Part shown: positions 1-8,527 of the stretch, piece after piece
Position numbering within the stretch: the stretch's first letter is position 1
Layout of the letters: each line of letters opens with the position of its first letter
Assembly: GCA_012800435.1 (NCBI GenBank)
Contig: JAAZJH010000061.1
Coordinates: 1 to 59,693 of the forward strand
Direction: 5' to 3'
Source of the DNA: Clostridiaceae bacterium
GTDB lineage: Bacteria > Bacillota > Clostridia > Saccharofermentanales > DTU023
DNA length: 59,693 bases
Notes under the pieces: generated by a model
Told to the model about the DNA's origin: nothing
Seen by the model: the letters and a program-made list of their open reading frames with translations, nothing else
The model's database searches: none
Program-made: the position numbers and the translations under genes

Positions 1-357
1 AGTGTGGCCGATTTGGTCGACATGTATCAAGCATTCGACCTGCATCGTGGAATCACCCTGTCAGGGGGCGAGCCCTTTCTTCAAGCAGCTCCTCTTGCCG
101 CCTTAGCAAAAAAGATCAAAGAATGCTCAGGTGATGTCATTACGTACACAGGTTATACGTATGCTCATTTAAAAAGATTGGCCGAAGAAGACGAAGCGAT
201 AAGAAATCTTTTAGAAGAGACCGACTTATTGATCGACGGCCCGTTCATTCTCAAGTTGCGTAGTCTCAATCTGCCGTTTCGAGGCTCATCCAATCAGACG
301 TTGATTGCGTTTTCAAAAAAAGGAGAATGCCTCAAACAAGAAATCGAAGATCTGTAA
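1..357 (+). CDS. Radical-SAM activating protein, NrdG-like (3' part)
   Basis: The reading frame is open from the first base, so the gene starts upstream of the window. About 118 residues are visible. They contain the GGEPF motif of radical-SAM enzymes, which contacts the amino group of S-adenosylmethionine, inside a segment reading LSGGEPFLQ, followed by a YTGYTY strand and LIDGPF. This matches the C-terminal two thirds of anaerobic ribonucleotide reductase activating proteins (NrdG) and related small single-cluster radical-SAM proteins. The CxxxCxxC cluster motif must lie before base 1. Such proteins install a glycyl radical on a partner enzyme; the partner is not in view. An imperfect copy of its last 60 or so bases lies just downstream (see the repeat at 365-420). 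Confidence 0.8.
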   Translation, partial: SVADLVDMYQAFDLHRGITLSGGEPFLQAAPLAALAKKIKECSGDVITYTGYTYAHLKRLAEEDEAIRNLLEETDLLIDGPFILKLRSLNLPFRGSSNQTLIAFSKKGECLKQEIEDL

Positions 358-420
358 AAACGGTATTGCGTTGTCGAAAAAGGTAAACGTCAGCCATTGC
401 TCCCTGAAAAAATGATCTCA
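304..420 (+). repeat. Degenerate tandem copies of a gene 3' end
   Basis: The sequence at 304-325 near the 3' end of the radical-SAM gene (ATTGCGTTTTCAAAAA...) recurs at 365-386 as ATTGCGTTGTCGAAAAA. The first 16-17 bases carry only two substitutions and the period is about 61 nt. A third, weaker copy (ATTGC, then GAAAAA) starts near 396. The later copies lie past the stop codon and are noncoding. Confidence 0.55.
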
Positions 421-448
421 ATACTAGATTTGAAGGGTAAGAACAAGT

Positions 449-454
449 TATAAT
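449..454 (+). promoter_or_regulatory. Candidate -10 box for the AOR leader
   Basis: A consensus TATAAT lies about 70 nt before the structured leader of the AOR gene. No good -35 hexamer is visible at 17 nt, so the promoter is tentative. Confidence 0.35.
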
Positions 455-499
455 GTACAAAAATAATGGTTAGGTACAGCTTTCTTTGAGCGTAAAAAA

Positions 500-606
500 C
501 CTTTACCGTGTCTTCAACAGCATTCTCCGAGTTGCTATAACCTGACAAAACAGGTTGTGGCAAACGATAGGGTGTACCGGGTAACCGGTTCGCCTGCCAT
601 GCTTGC
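500..606 (+). promoter_or_regulatory. Candidate molybdenum/tungsten cofactor (Moco/Tuco) riboswitch
   Basis: This leader RNA precedes the AOR gene. It contains a 13-bp stem (532-544 with 551-563, two G-U pairs), then ACCGG-GTAA-CCGGT, a stem capped by a GNRA tetraloop (576-589). A C-rich segment TTCGCCTGCC (589-598) leads into an intrinsic terminator. Multi-stem leaders with GNRA-capped hairpins upstream of Moco/W-cofactor enzymes are typical of the Moco RNA motif. The gene context (AOR, MoaD-like, MOSC) supports the assignment. I assign it by context, architecture and partial recall of the consensus, not by a covariance search. Confidence 0.6.
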
Positions 607-648
607 AAAGGAGTTTGCAGGTTTTTCCTGCGGTCTCCTTTTTTATTT
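607..648 (+). terminator. Intrinsic terminator, riboswitch expression platform
   Basis: AAAGGAG (607-613) pairs with CTCCTTTT (635-642), and an inner GCAGG/CCTGC stem closes on TTTTT. A U-rich run follows. It sits between the candidate riboswitch and the AOR start, as expected for transcriptional control. Confidence 0.8.
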
Positions 649-723
649 TATATTGGTGACGCAGGAAATGAACCTATCTGATGACACATGACAATAAGAC
701 AGCGAAATGAAAGGAGAAGCAAA

Positions 724-2565
724 ATGTACGGATATCATGGCAAACTACTATTCATCAATTTAAGTACAGGAAACATTGAAATTAGGCCGCTTAAAGAAGA
801 GGATGCACGTAATTTCATAGGCGGACCGGCACTCGGTGCTAAAATCCTCTATGAGGAAATGCCGGCAAACGCGGACGTTTTCGGTGAAGACAGCATGGTC
901 GGATTCGTGACGGGGCCTTTGAATAATAATCGGGCACTGTTCGGCGGTCGTTACACGGTCGTTTCCAAATCTCCTGTAACCGGCGGCTGGAACGACGCAA
1001 ACGCAGGCGGTTATTTCGGGCCGATGTTGAAAGCAGCCGGTTTTGATGCCGTCTTCGTCAATGGCATCTCGGAAAAACCAGTCTACGTCTTTGTGGACGA
1101 AGGACGTGCTGAAATTCTTGACGCCTCCGATCTTTGGGGATTGACCGTCTCAGAAACAGAGGCGAAGATTCGAGCAAAACACGGTGAAAAAATCAACGCA
1201 GCGCTCATTGGACCCGGCGGTGAAAACCTCTCATACTTTGCCGCCGTAATCAACGACGGGCACCGCGCAGCCGGTCGCGGCGGCACCGGAGCCGTCATCG
1301 GATCAAAGAATCTGAAAGCCGTTGTCGTGCGCGGCAATTTGTCAACCGAGGTCGCTGATCGCAAAAAGCTTGTCGCAGCGAACAAAAGCATCTCCGATAA
1401 CATGAAAGGCGCTGCAGCCGAATTAGCCACCGCCTTCGGAAGATTTGGAACCGGTATTTTTTACATCCCTTCGACGTTAAGCAGCGATGCCAGCATCAAA
1501 AACTGGGGCGGTGCAGCCGGCATCGACTATACGGAAGAGGAAGCCTATCTTGTCAGCTCAGCAAATCTCGAGCAATTCGTATTGAAAAAATACAATTGTT
1601 CGAATTGTCCGCTTGCCTGCGGCGCCATTATGGATGTTCCGTCTGAGCGCTGGGAGCTTGCCAACATCGATCGCCCCGAGTATGAGACGATGGGCGCTTT
1701 TGGTTCCCAAATATTGAACAGCGATTACGAGTCAGTGCTTCGCTGCAATCTGCTTTGCAATGAGTATGGTCTTGACACGATCTCAGCAGGCGCGACCGTC
1801 AGCTGGATCGTCGAATGCTATGAGAACGGCCTCTTTACGAAGGAAGAGCTCGACGGCATTGAGGCAACGTGGGGAAATGGTGATTCCATCGTCGCTTTAA
1901 CTGAATTGATATGCAAGAATGAGGGCATCGGCCAAGTCTTGATCAAGGGCACGCGTTATGCGGCCGATCACCTCGGCAAAGGTCATGAATACCTCGTCGT
2001 CGCAAGCGGCATTGAAGAGCCTCAGCACGACGGGCGACTGGCATACGGCGTAACCCGAACATATCAGTACGACCCGACGCCGGGTCGCCACGTCAAAGGC
2101 GGCCTCGGGCTTGCACCATCCGGTCCCGACTTCGATTACAGCGACACCGGTGAAGCCGATCTTCAAGGCGTCGTTGGCACTGAAGTATTGAATTCCTCAG
2201 GATTGTGCATGTTCGGTAACATGGTGTCACCGCCGGATGCACTCCTTAATCTGATTGAGGCAGTAACCGGATTCCAATATAGTCCTGAAGAGTTCCGCAA
2301 ACTCGGCACTCGTATGTTCAATATCCGCCACGCCTTTAACATAAGAGAAGGCATGACCCGCAAGGACTTCACACTGTCAAAACGTTTCTACGAGTCCAAT
2401 CCGCCTTATGAAGGACCGATTGCCGGTGTCAAAGTGGATCATGAGCGCCTCGCCGACAACTTCTTTGAAACGATCGGTTGGGATAAAGAGACCCTCATCC
2501 CCTCCTTAAGCTCGTTGGAAGAGCTGGGCGGCATGGAAGCGGTCATCGCCGACTTTTACGGGTGA
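724..2565 (+). CDS. aor: Aldehyde ferredoxin oxidoreductase (tungsten-type)
   Basis: This 613-residue protein has the length and motifs of the AOR family, cytoplasmic enzymes that oxidise aldehydes to acids (or reduce acids) with ferredoxin, using a tungsten or molybdenum bis-pterin and one [4Fe-4S] cluster. The cluster ligands are visible as CSNCPLAC (Cys292, Cys295, Cys299) with a fourth cysteine at about 495 in GLCMFG, the same spacing as in the characterised archaeal enzyme. The N-terminal segment (GKLLFINLSTG, IGGPALGAK) and GGRYTVVSKSPVTGGWND are family hallmarks. I chose ATG 724 because AAGGAG at 711-716 is well placed; an in-frame ATG at 688 has no site. The MoaD-like gene follows after 4 nt. 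Expression is probably controlled by the upstream riboswitch. Confidence 0.95.
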   Translation: MYGYHGKLLFINLSTGNIEIRPLKEEDARNFIGGPALGAKILYEEMPANADVFGEDSMVGFVTGPLNNNRALFGGRYTVVSKSPVTGGWNDANAGGYFGPMLKAAGFDAVFVNGISEKPVYVFVDEGRAEILDASDLWGLTVSETEAKIRAKHGEKINAALIGPGGENLSYFAAVINDGHRAAGRGGTGAVIGSKNLKAVVVRGNLSTEVADRKKLVAANKSISDNMKGAAAELATAFGRFGTGIFYIPSTLSSDASIKNWGGAAGIDYTEEEAYLVSSANLEQFVLKKYNCSNCPLACGAIMDVPSERWELANIDRPEYETMGAFGSQILNSDYESVLRCNLLCNEYGLDTISAGATVSWIVECYENGLFTKEELDGIEATWGNGDSIVALTELICKNEGIGQVLIKGTRYAADHLGKGHEYLVVASGIEEPQHDGRLAYGVTRTYQYDPTPGRHVKGGLGLAPSGPDFDYSDTGEADLQGVVGTEVLNSSGLCMFGNMVSPPDALLNLIEAVTGFQYSPEEFRKLGTRMFNIRHAFNIREGMTRKDFTLSKRFYESNPPYEGPIAGVKVDHERLADNFFETIGWDKETLIPSLSSLEELGGMEAVIADFYG

Positions 2566-2569
2566 TCAC

Positions 2570-2818
2570 ATGAAAGTCACCGTTCGCCTCATGGGTCTTG
2601 ATATGTCGCCCGACGCGTCCAGCATTACACTTGAACTCAGCGACGGCGCGACCGTTGAGCACGCATTGAAAAAACTCGTCTCTGTCGCCGAAATGCCGTG
2701 GACCGTTGATGATCTTATGATGCATGTGATGCTCGTCCAAAACAGGCGTGCAAACAAAAAAGACGTCCTCGAAGACAACGATACTTTGATTGTCCTCAAG
2801 ACGCTCGAAGGCGGATGA
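2570..2818 (+). CDS. MoaD/ThiS-like sulfur carrier protein
   Basis: This 82-residue protein has the size and ubiquitin-like layout of MoaD/ThiS sulfur carriers: a first strand (MKVTVRLMG), a helix with ATVEHALKKLV, a segment with LEDNDTLIVL, and the essential C-terminal Gly-Gly. The terminal glycine is normally adenylated and thiocarboxylated, then donates sulfur to the pterin dithiolene or another product. It is 4 nt behind AOR, so it is presumably co-transcribed and dedicated to the AOR cofactor. No MoaE partner is visible here, and such AOR-linked carriers often lack one. The central region (PWTVDDLMMHVMLVQNRRANKKD) is atypical, so the exact partner is open. Confidence 0.85.
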   Translation: MKVTVRLMGLDMSPDASSITLELSDGATVEHALKKLVSVAEMPWTVDDLMMHVMLVQNRRANKKDVLEDNDTLIVLKTLEGG

Positions 2819-2976
2819 GTGGCAGGACATTTCTGAACGGCATGAAAAAACACCGCCGTTTACGATATAGTGCCTTTGAGACAATGCATTTGAATTGTGG
2901 ACGATAAAAGGAAACCCCCAACGGGTTGACCGTCAAACACATGAAAGAAGAAGCTAAATGCTTCTAAATAGAGAAT

Positions 2977-3420
2977 ATGGAACAACCGAAAGCAAATGTG
3001 ATTGAAATCAAGTGTTTCCCTGAAAAAGGCGTAGCACACTCTATGGAGTGCGCTACACTTCGTGCCGACGGCGGACTTGAAAATGATCGGTACTCACATC
3101 ACGAAAACCGCGCACTGTCGCTCCTTGACGGGAATGTTGGAATCATTGTGGAGCAAATGCCGATTAAAGGTTTCTGCGCCGTGAAGTTTACGGCGAATTT
3201 AACTACTTCAGGCTTGGATTACTCGACATTGCGGGAGGGCAGCCTTTTGCACATTGGAGATGCGACGATTAGGATAGACGGTGTTGGCAAAAGGTGTTTC
3301 CCTGAATGTCCCGTAGAAGAAAAATCCAAGTGCCCGCTTCGGACACACTGTGCTTTTGGCACGTCACTCAGCGATGCCGTGATCAGACTTCACGATAACA
3401 TCGACTGCCAAAACCCATAG
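2977..3420 (+). CDS. MOSC-domain protein
   Basis: The 147-residue product matches stand-alone MOSC-domain proteins, which are associated with molybdo- and tungstopterin enzymes. Visible features are GGLENDRYSHHENRALSLL near the N-terminal third, a strand GSLLHIGDATIRI, and a cysteine-rich segment GKRCFPECPV..KCPLRTHCAFG containing the conserved MOSC cysteine region. It lies 158 nt after the MoaD-like gene on the same strand and is probably the last gene of the AOR unit. No strong ribosome binding site precedes the ATG. A 6-bp AGAAGC/GCTTCT hairpin (2949-2965) covers the usual position, so the start is uncertain. The role is likely cofactor or sulfur handling, but the exact reaction is not shown. 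Confidence 0.8.
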   Translation: MEQPKANVIEIKCFPEKGVAHSMECATLRADGGLENDRYSHHENRALSLLDGNVGIIVEQMPIKGFCAVKFTANLTTSGLDYSTLREGSLLHIGDATIRIDGVGKRCFPECPVEEKSKCPLRTHCAFGTSLSDAVIRLHDNIDCQNP

Positions 3421-3432
3421 CATAGGCTGTAA

Positions 3433-3525
3433 AGACGTGTCGCAATGCATCGTTCTTCCTCATCATCGATTCTTAATTAAAAGTTAAGGTCAAATGGATG
3501 CGTTGCGCACACGTCTTTTTCTTTT
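3433..3525 (+). terminator. Terminator of the AOR-MoaD-MOSC unit
   Basis: AGACGTGT and following bases (3433-3452) pair with GATGCG..ACACGTCT (3497-3516), followed by TTTTTCTTTT. The stem is long and has one bulge and a roughly 45-nt loop. A second hairpin with a T-rich tail (GCGCATAC/GTGTGCG, about 3552-3580) could back it up. The remaining 3526-3704 holds no other recognisable element. Confidence 0.65.
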
Positions 3526-3704
3526 GAAATCACCCGTAGAAATATGTTAAGGCGCATACTAGTGATTGCTGTGTGCGTTTCTCTTTCATTACAATCAATT
3601 CTTGATCAAGCAAAACCAGAGTTATAACAAGATTACGTTGTCAAAACACCGCTCTTTGCACAGCCCCATCTGATAATGGAAACTGCGTTTCTAAACTTTC
3701 GGAA

Positions 3705-4703
3705 TTATCCTCCGATCTTATGCATCCCGCTCGTAGGCTCGATCACAGAACAAATACCGCCCTCCTCCAGAACCATTGGTTTTCCGGCATGCTGTCTCGG
3801 CTTATGTTTAATCGCTTCAAGTATAGCTTCCGCCAACTGCTCATCACTTGCACCACCGCGAAGCATCGGTTTTAATGCGATGCCTATATCGTAGAAAAGG
3901 CATAATTTTAAATCGCCTGTTGCCGTCAGACGTAACCGATTACATTCGTTGCAAAAATTGTGGCTCATGGCTTGAATAATTCCAATACGTCCCTTAAAAT
4001 CGGACGCCTGCCAGTACCGTGCCGGACCTGCACCGACGTTTTGCCGGGCAGGTTGCAATACTCCGTACACCTTTTCAATTATTTCAAATGCTTCGTCTGC
4101 CGTTACAGCGTCTTCAATCGATTCGCCTGTCATGGGCATCCATTCAATCAAACGGACATCGACCGGATACTTCTTTGCGAGCGAAATAACGGAAAGCCAG
4201 TCCTCCGGCAGACTTCTAGGAAAAAGAACACAATTGACTTTGACGGAGGAAAAAGGTGCTTTTAAGGCGGCGCTTAGACCGTCTAAAGCTTGTGGAAGCG
4301 CGTCTCTTCTGGTGATTTCTTCATAGCGCTTCCGGTCGAGCGTATCGATGCTGATGTTGACGCCGTCTACGCCTGCAGCCGCAAGCTTGCTTGCCATCTC
4401 AGGTAAATACACCCCATTCGTCGTCAATCCTAAAAACCGAATGTTCGGTATCGCTTTAATATCAGCGGCGAGATATTGTACGCCTTTTCTTACGAGCGGT
4501 TCTCCACCGGTGAGACGAACGCGATCCACCCCGAGGTTTGCCAAGATACGCACCACGCGAACGATTTCATCATAACTTAAGATGTCCTCATGAGAAAAAG
4601 AGACGACACCGGATTCCGGCATGCAATACCGACAACGCAAATTGCACCGATCGGTCACCGACACTCGAAGATAATGAAGTCTTCTGCCATATGCATCATT
4701 CAT
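3705..4703 (-). CDS. moaA: GTP 3',8-cyclase MoaA
   Basis: This radical-SAM enzyme converts GTP to 3',8-cyclo-7,8-dihydro-GTP, the first step of pterin cofactor synthesis. The 332-residue product shows the N-terminal cluster motif CNLRCRYC (Cys20, 24, 27), GGEPL, and the second cluster motif near the C-terminus (CNECNRLRLT, then CLF). It ends in Gly-Gly, which is required in MoaA. I chose ATG 4703 because it overlaps the moaC stop as ATGA and GGAGG precedes it at about 4712-4717. A longer frame to 4772 would run inside moaC without support. It is the last gene of the minus-strand moeA/moeA-fusion/moaC/moaA set. Confidence 0.97.
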   Translation of the reverse strand: MNDAYGRRLHYLRVSVTDRCNLRCRYCMPESGVVSFSHEDILSYDEIVRVVRILANLGVDRVRLTGGEPLVRKGVQYLAADIKAIPNIRFLGLTTNGVYLPEMASKLAAAGVDGVNISIDTLDRKRYEEITRRDALPQALDGLSAALKAPFSSVKVNCVLFPRSLPEDWLSVISLAKKYPVDVRLIEWMPMTGESIEDAVTADEAFEIIEKVYGVLQPARQNVGAGPARYWQASDFKGRIGIIQAMSHNFCNECNRLRLTATGDLKLCLFYDIGIALKPMLRGGASDEQLAEAILEAIKHKPRQHAGKPMVLEEGGICSVIEPTSGMHKIGG

Positions 4704-5191
4704 TGTTCTTCTTTTTTCCTCCGGTAATGACCGCTTTTGCCGCCCTGTTTTTCGACAAGCGTTACTCCGCAAATCTCCATACCTCGATCAAGAGCTTTAC
4801 ACATATCATAAATAGTGAGAAGCGCAACACTCACTCCGCAAAGCGCCTCCATTTCAACTCCGGTTTTCCCCGTCGTCTGAACGGTACACACCGCGCGAAC
4901 ACATCTTTTTGACAGATCCAAATCAAACTCAATCGATGTGCTTTCAATGATGAGCGGATGACAAAGCGGAATTAAGCTCGACGTCTGTTTCACAGCCATA
5001 ATGCCGGCAACACGTGCTATGCCGAGCACGTCGCCTTTCTTAGAAGTGCCGCTTTCCACAACGTGATACGCCGTCTCATTCATCAGGATATGCCCTTCGG
5101 CCTTCGCTATGCGCAGTGTAGCCTCTTTTTTTGAGACATCGACCATAATGGCATTGCCTTTTTCATCAAAGTGATTTCCCTGTTGTTCCAT
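4700..5191 (-). CDS. moaC: Cyclic pyranopterin monophosphate synthase MoaC
   Basis: MoaC converts the MoaA product into cyclic pyranopterin monophosphate. The 163-residue protein carries MVDVSKKEATLRIA at the N-terminus, LIPLCHPL with the catalytic-site histidine, GVEMEALCGVSVALLTIYDMCKA with conserved Glu, Asp and Lys, and ends in the usual GGKSG segment. It overlaps moaA by ATGA, so the two are translationally coupled. The 149 nt between it and the moeA fusion hold no clear terminator, so all four minus-strand genes could be one transcript. Confidence 0.97.
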   Translation of the reverse strand: MEQQGNHFDEKGNAIMVDVSKKEATLRIAKAEGHILMNETAYHVVESGTSKKGDVLGIARVAGIMAVKQTSSLIPLCHPLIIESTSIEFDLDLSKRCVRAVCTVQTTGKTGVEMEALCGVSVALLTIYDMCKALDRGMEICGVTLVEKQGGKSGHYRRKKEEQ

Positions 5192-5340
5192 CGTGATCCT
5201 CTCTGTAATGGCTTTCCGTTACCGTAACGTCCTCTCCTGTGTGCGAGCTTGTCACTGCCGTTTATCGCTTATGGGATCGGTCTTGCAACACCTTACCCTT
5301 TAGGCAATCTTATCCGTTACGGCAACGCATCATGATGTAT

Positions 5341-7254
5341 TTAGAATGCAGTTACTTTGCCAGGATTGCATACATCATAGCCGCCCATTTTCATGATCCG
5401 TTCAGAAAACGCCGGACTTCGAATCGTCTCCAGCCAACGCTGTACCATGGGTAAATTATACGCCTCTTCTAACAGTAAGAAGTCGTACGTTTCGTGACAA
5501 ATCGGGATAAAGTCCAATCCGTAAATCTTGGCAGCAGCACAAATACCGAGGCCGACATCCGCGCTTCCTGCTGCGATCAGCGCCGCAATTGCCGTGTGTG
5601 TATACTCCTCCCGATCGTATCCGTCAATGGCTCCGGGGTCGATACCGTCTTTTCGACACAGATAATCGCACAATATGCGTGTGCCTGATCCCTTCTGGCG
5701 ATTGACATACCGTATACCGTTTCGGGCGAGATCGGCAAAATTCTCAATGCTCAAAGGATTTTGGCGCGCTACTATTAGCCCTTGTACACGTTGCACCCCT
5801 TCAACGAGCAACACACCGCCATCAGGAAAGTACCGACGAATGTAGGAAAGATTGTATTCTCCCGTTGATTCATCAAGGAGATGAATGCCGCCAATATGCG
5901 CCTCGCCTCGCTTGATTGCGAACAATCCGCCCATACTGCCGACATGCGACGACGCCACCGTCGCATCAGGCCAATGGCGTCGCATCAAGTCGGTCATTTC
6001 ATCAATGAGCGGGTCATGGCTTCCGGTGATGACAAGAGTACGTTTAATATCATCAATCGGTCGCAACAGGCGAACCGAGACTGTCTGCCCCGGTTCATAA
6101 CCTTCAACATTTTGCGGAACATCAATGATGCCGTCTGCTTTCACGAAAGAAGTTACGATCCCCGCCCCGCGCATCAGCGGCGAAGCGATGAGCTTGCCTC
6201 CGACGTATCCGAGTCGTGTGCGGATAAACTCACGGTATTTCAATGAAGAATTTAATGTGCGGGAGACGACCGCCTTTACTTCATTCGGAGGTAATAAAGG
6301 CTGAGCTTGCATTCTCATAATAATGGGACGCAGTATTTCTTCCAATATAATCATTCCCGAAACAGGATAGCCCGGCACACCGAAGAGCACCTTGCCGGTT
6401 TCTGTACATCCCAAAACGGCCGGCTTACCTGGTCGGATCGCGATGCCGTGAACAATGACATCTCCTATGGCATTTATGGTCTGTGCCGTATAGTCTTCCC
6501 GACCTGCCGATGAACCGCCGATGATGATCACTCCGTCGTAATGCAACAGTGCAGTTCGTATGCCTGTCTCAAGCGCTTTAGGATCATCGACAATTCTGTC
6601 AAAGACTTCTATATCAGTGCCCCAACGTTGCATCATCGCCTTGAAAATTGTCGAATTGAACTCGATAATTGCACCTGCTTCGGGGGTTGCAGTTGGCGCG
6701 ATGATCTCATCGCCGGTCGGGATGACAGCGAAGCGCGGTTTGACCAAGACATCGACGTCCAGATTCCCGGAAGCCAACATCGCTCCCATCGCAGCAGGTG
6801 TAATGCGCGAAAAAGAAGGCATCAACATGTCGCCTTCGCAGACATCTTCCCCAATCTGGCGCACGTGCTGCCACGGTGTCGCTGCCGCGAATAAGGCGAC
6901 CTCCCCTTCATCCTTCCAAAGCACATCTTCTATCATGACAACGGCATCGCATGATTCAGGAAGCGGGTCGCCGGTATCGACTACATTATATTGGCTTGGT
7001 TGCAGACGTACCGGCGTCGTCACACTTGCACCAAACGTATTCTTCGCGTAGACAGCAATACCGTCCATGGCACAAGCATTATAATGTGGCGCACTGATTT
7101 TGGCGTAAACCGCTGATGCTGTCAGGCGTCCGTCAGCTTGTTTTACCGACACCGTTTCCGAACGCTGTGTGAAGAGCCCTCTCTCCTCTAGGGCAGTCAT
7201 GTATTCTGCCAAAGCTTCATCAAGCGGAACGTTCGTCAGATACTGAAAAGCCAT
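5341..7254 (-). CDS. MoeA fused to a periplasmic-binding-like domain
   Basis: Residues about 1-410 are MoeA-like: MDGIAV near the start, VMIEDV, PTGDEI, GGSSAGREDYT and GVPGYPVSGMI, the last two forming the MoCF/MogA-like fold. MoeA inserts molybdate or tungstate into adenylated pterin. Residues about 411-637 are a separate substrate-binding domain of the type found in LysR regulators and oxyanion-binding proteins (TLVITGSHDPLIDEMTDLM, GGVLLVEGVQRVQGLIVA, YVNRQKGSGTRILCDYL, DVGLGICAAA). There is no signal peptide, so the fusion is cytoplasmic. Fusions of this layout are known in anaerobes; oxyanion binding by the tail is inference. The start has GAGGAGG 8 nt upstream. A standard moeA lies 52 nt upstream. 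Confidence 0.9.
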   Translation of the reverse strand: MAFQYLTNVPLDEALAEYMTALEERGLFTQRSETVSVKQADGRLTASAVYAKISAPHYNACAMDGIAVYAKNTFGASVTTPVRLQPSQYNVVDTGDPLPESCDAVVMIEDVLWKDEGEVALFAAATPWQHVRQIGEDVCEGDMLMPSFSRITPAAMGAMLASGNLDVDVLVKPRFAVIPTGDEIIAPTATPEAGAIIEFNSTIFKAMMQRWGTDIEVFDRIVDDPKALETGIRTALLHYDGVIIIGGSSAGREDYTAQTINAIGDVIVHGIAIRPGKPAVLGCTETGKVLFGVPGYPVSGMIILEEILRPIIMRMQAQPLLPPNEVKAVVSRTLNSSLKYREFIRTRLGYVGGKLIASPLMRGAGIVTSFVKADGIIDVPQNVEGYEPGQTVSVRLLRPIDDIKRTLVITGSHDPLIDEMTDLMRRHWPDATVASSHVGSMGGLFAIKRGEAHIGGIHLLDESTGEYNLSYIRRYFPDGGVLLVEGVQRVQGLIVARQNPLSIENFADLARNGIRYVNRQKGSGTRILCDYLCRKDGIDPGAIDGYDREEYTHTAIAALIAAGSADVGLGICAAAKIYGLDFIPICHETYDFLLLEEAYNLPMVQRWLETIRSPAFSERIMKMGGYDVCNPGKVTAF

Positions 7255-7306
7255 TCGCGCGACCTCCTCTAGAAACCTTGCGCGTCAAAAAGTGCTGATC
7301 AAAGCG

Positions 7307-8527
7307 TTATAACGCAAAGACGGTCACCTGTTCGCCTTCGGAAAAACCTTCACAATCGCGCGGCACCTCGATATATCCGTCGGCACGTGCAAATTGTGTG
7401 ATCAAGCCTGGCTTGCTCATCAAGGGACGAGCGACGAAACAATCTTCCTCTATTGTTAAAAGAACAGCAACGTATTCTTGCCGCCCATGGTTTGACGGTA
7501 TCGCGCTTGCCAGTTTTGCCCTGAAACACGGGGACGGTAGGGGATCAATTTCGCCCATCATACTGCGAAGCAAGGGGTTGGCAAACAGATCATAAATAAA
7601 GTACACGGCGGCCGGATGACCCGGGAAACCTATGAGCGGCTTCCCTTCAACTTCGCCAAAAATCGTCGGTTTTCCCGGCTTTACGGCAATACCGTGTAAA
7701 TACACTTCCCCAAGTGTCTCGACAGTGCGTTTTAAGGCATCTTTGGCGCCAACCGAACTCCCTCCCGAAAGAAAAATGGCGTCACATTCACGTGCCATCA
7801 AAGTGATGCGCTTCTCCAACATGCCATCGTCATCCGGACAGATGCCGTACCGACGTGCATGCCCACCAATCTGTGTTACACAGGCGGCAAGAAGGATCGA
7901 ATTGACGTCGCGCACTTGAGCGATTTGCGGTGTAGTATCGAAAGGAACGATCTCATCACCAGTCGATAATATACCGACCATTGGACGCTTGGCGACCAAA
8001 ACTTCGGTAATTCCCAGCGCGGCAAGTGCACCAATATCTGTTGGCTTGAGGCGCTTACCCGAAGAGTATACCTCCTCACCAAGTGACACATCGTCATGTC
8101 GAAATATGATATTCTCCCCTGGTGCGATCGACTTTGTTATTCCAATGAGGCCACCGCCGTAGTCCTCTGTTTTTTCAATCATCACGACGGCGTCTGTACC
8201 TTTAGGTAATTGTCCGCCCGTTGGGATCGCAACGCATTCTCCGCGCTCACACCTCAGCTCACATATCTCTCCCATCGTCACTTCGCCGATATTTCGAAGA
8301 AGCGCCGGCATGCTCTCTGAACTGCCGAAAGTATCTGCCGCATGAACGGCAAAACCATCTACCGTAGACCGATCAAATCCCGGCACATCTTCCTTGGCGA
8401 CGACAGCTTGCGCCAAAACGCGGTCGACTGCGTCAATAAGGGCGATGGGCTCCTTGCCGACGTGGCACTTGCCGAATTTCAATTCAAGAAGATTTTTTGC
8501 CTGTTCGAATGTGGCGACGTGCAGCAT
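7307..8527 (-). CDS. moeA: Molybdopterin molybdenumtransferase MoeA
   Basis: This 406-residue protein has the normal MoeA length and domain order. STVDGFAVHAADTF, IPTGGQLPKGTDAVVMIE, STGDEIV, FLSGGSSVGAKD and GFPGHPAAVY are all present, followed by the C-terminal beta-barrel domain IV. It inserts Mo or W into the adenylated pterin. GGAG precedes the ATG on the minus strand. With the fused paralogue directly downstream, the locus carries two MoeA proteins, which could separate Mo from W loading or mono- from bis-pterin assembly; that is inference. A consensus TATAAT (8563-8568, minus strand) lies 36 nt upstream. Confidence 0.95.
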   Translation of the reverse strand: MLHVATFEQAKNLLELKFGKCHVGKEPIALIDAVDRVLAQAVVAKEDVPGFDRSTVDGFAVHAADTFGSSESMPALLRNIGEVTMGEICELRCERGECVAIPTGGQLPKGTDAVVMIEKTEDYGGGLIGITKSIAPGENIIFRHDDVSLGEEVYSSGKRLKPTDIGALAALGITEVLVAKRPMVGILSTGDEIVPFDTTPQIAQVRDVNSILLAACVTQIGGHARRYGICPDDDGMLEKRITLMARECDAIFLSGGSSVGAKDALKRTVETLGEVYLHGIAVKPGKPTIFGEVEGKPLIGFPGHPAAVYFIYDLFANPLLRSMMGEIDPLPSPCFRAKLASAIPSNHGRQEYVAVLLTIEEDCFVARPLMSKPGLITQFARADGYIEVPRDCEGFSEGEQVTVFAL

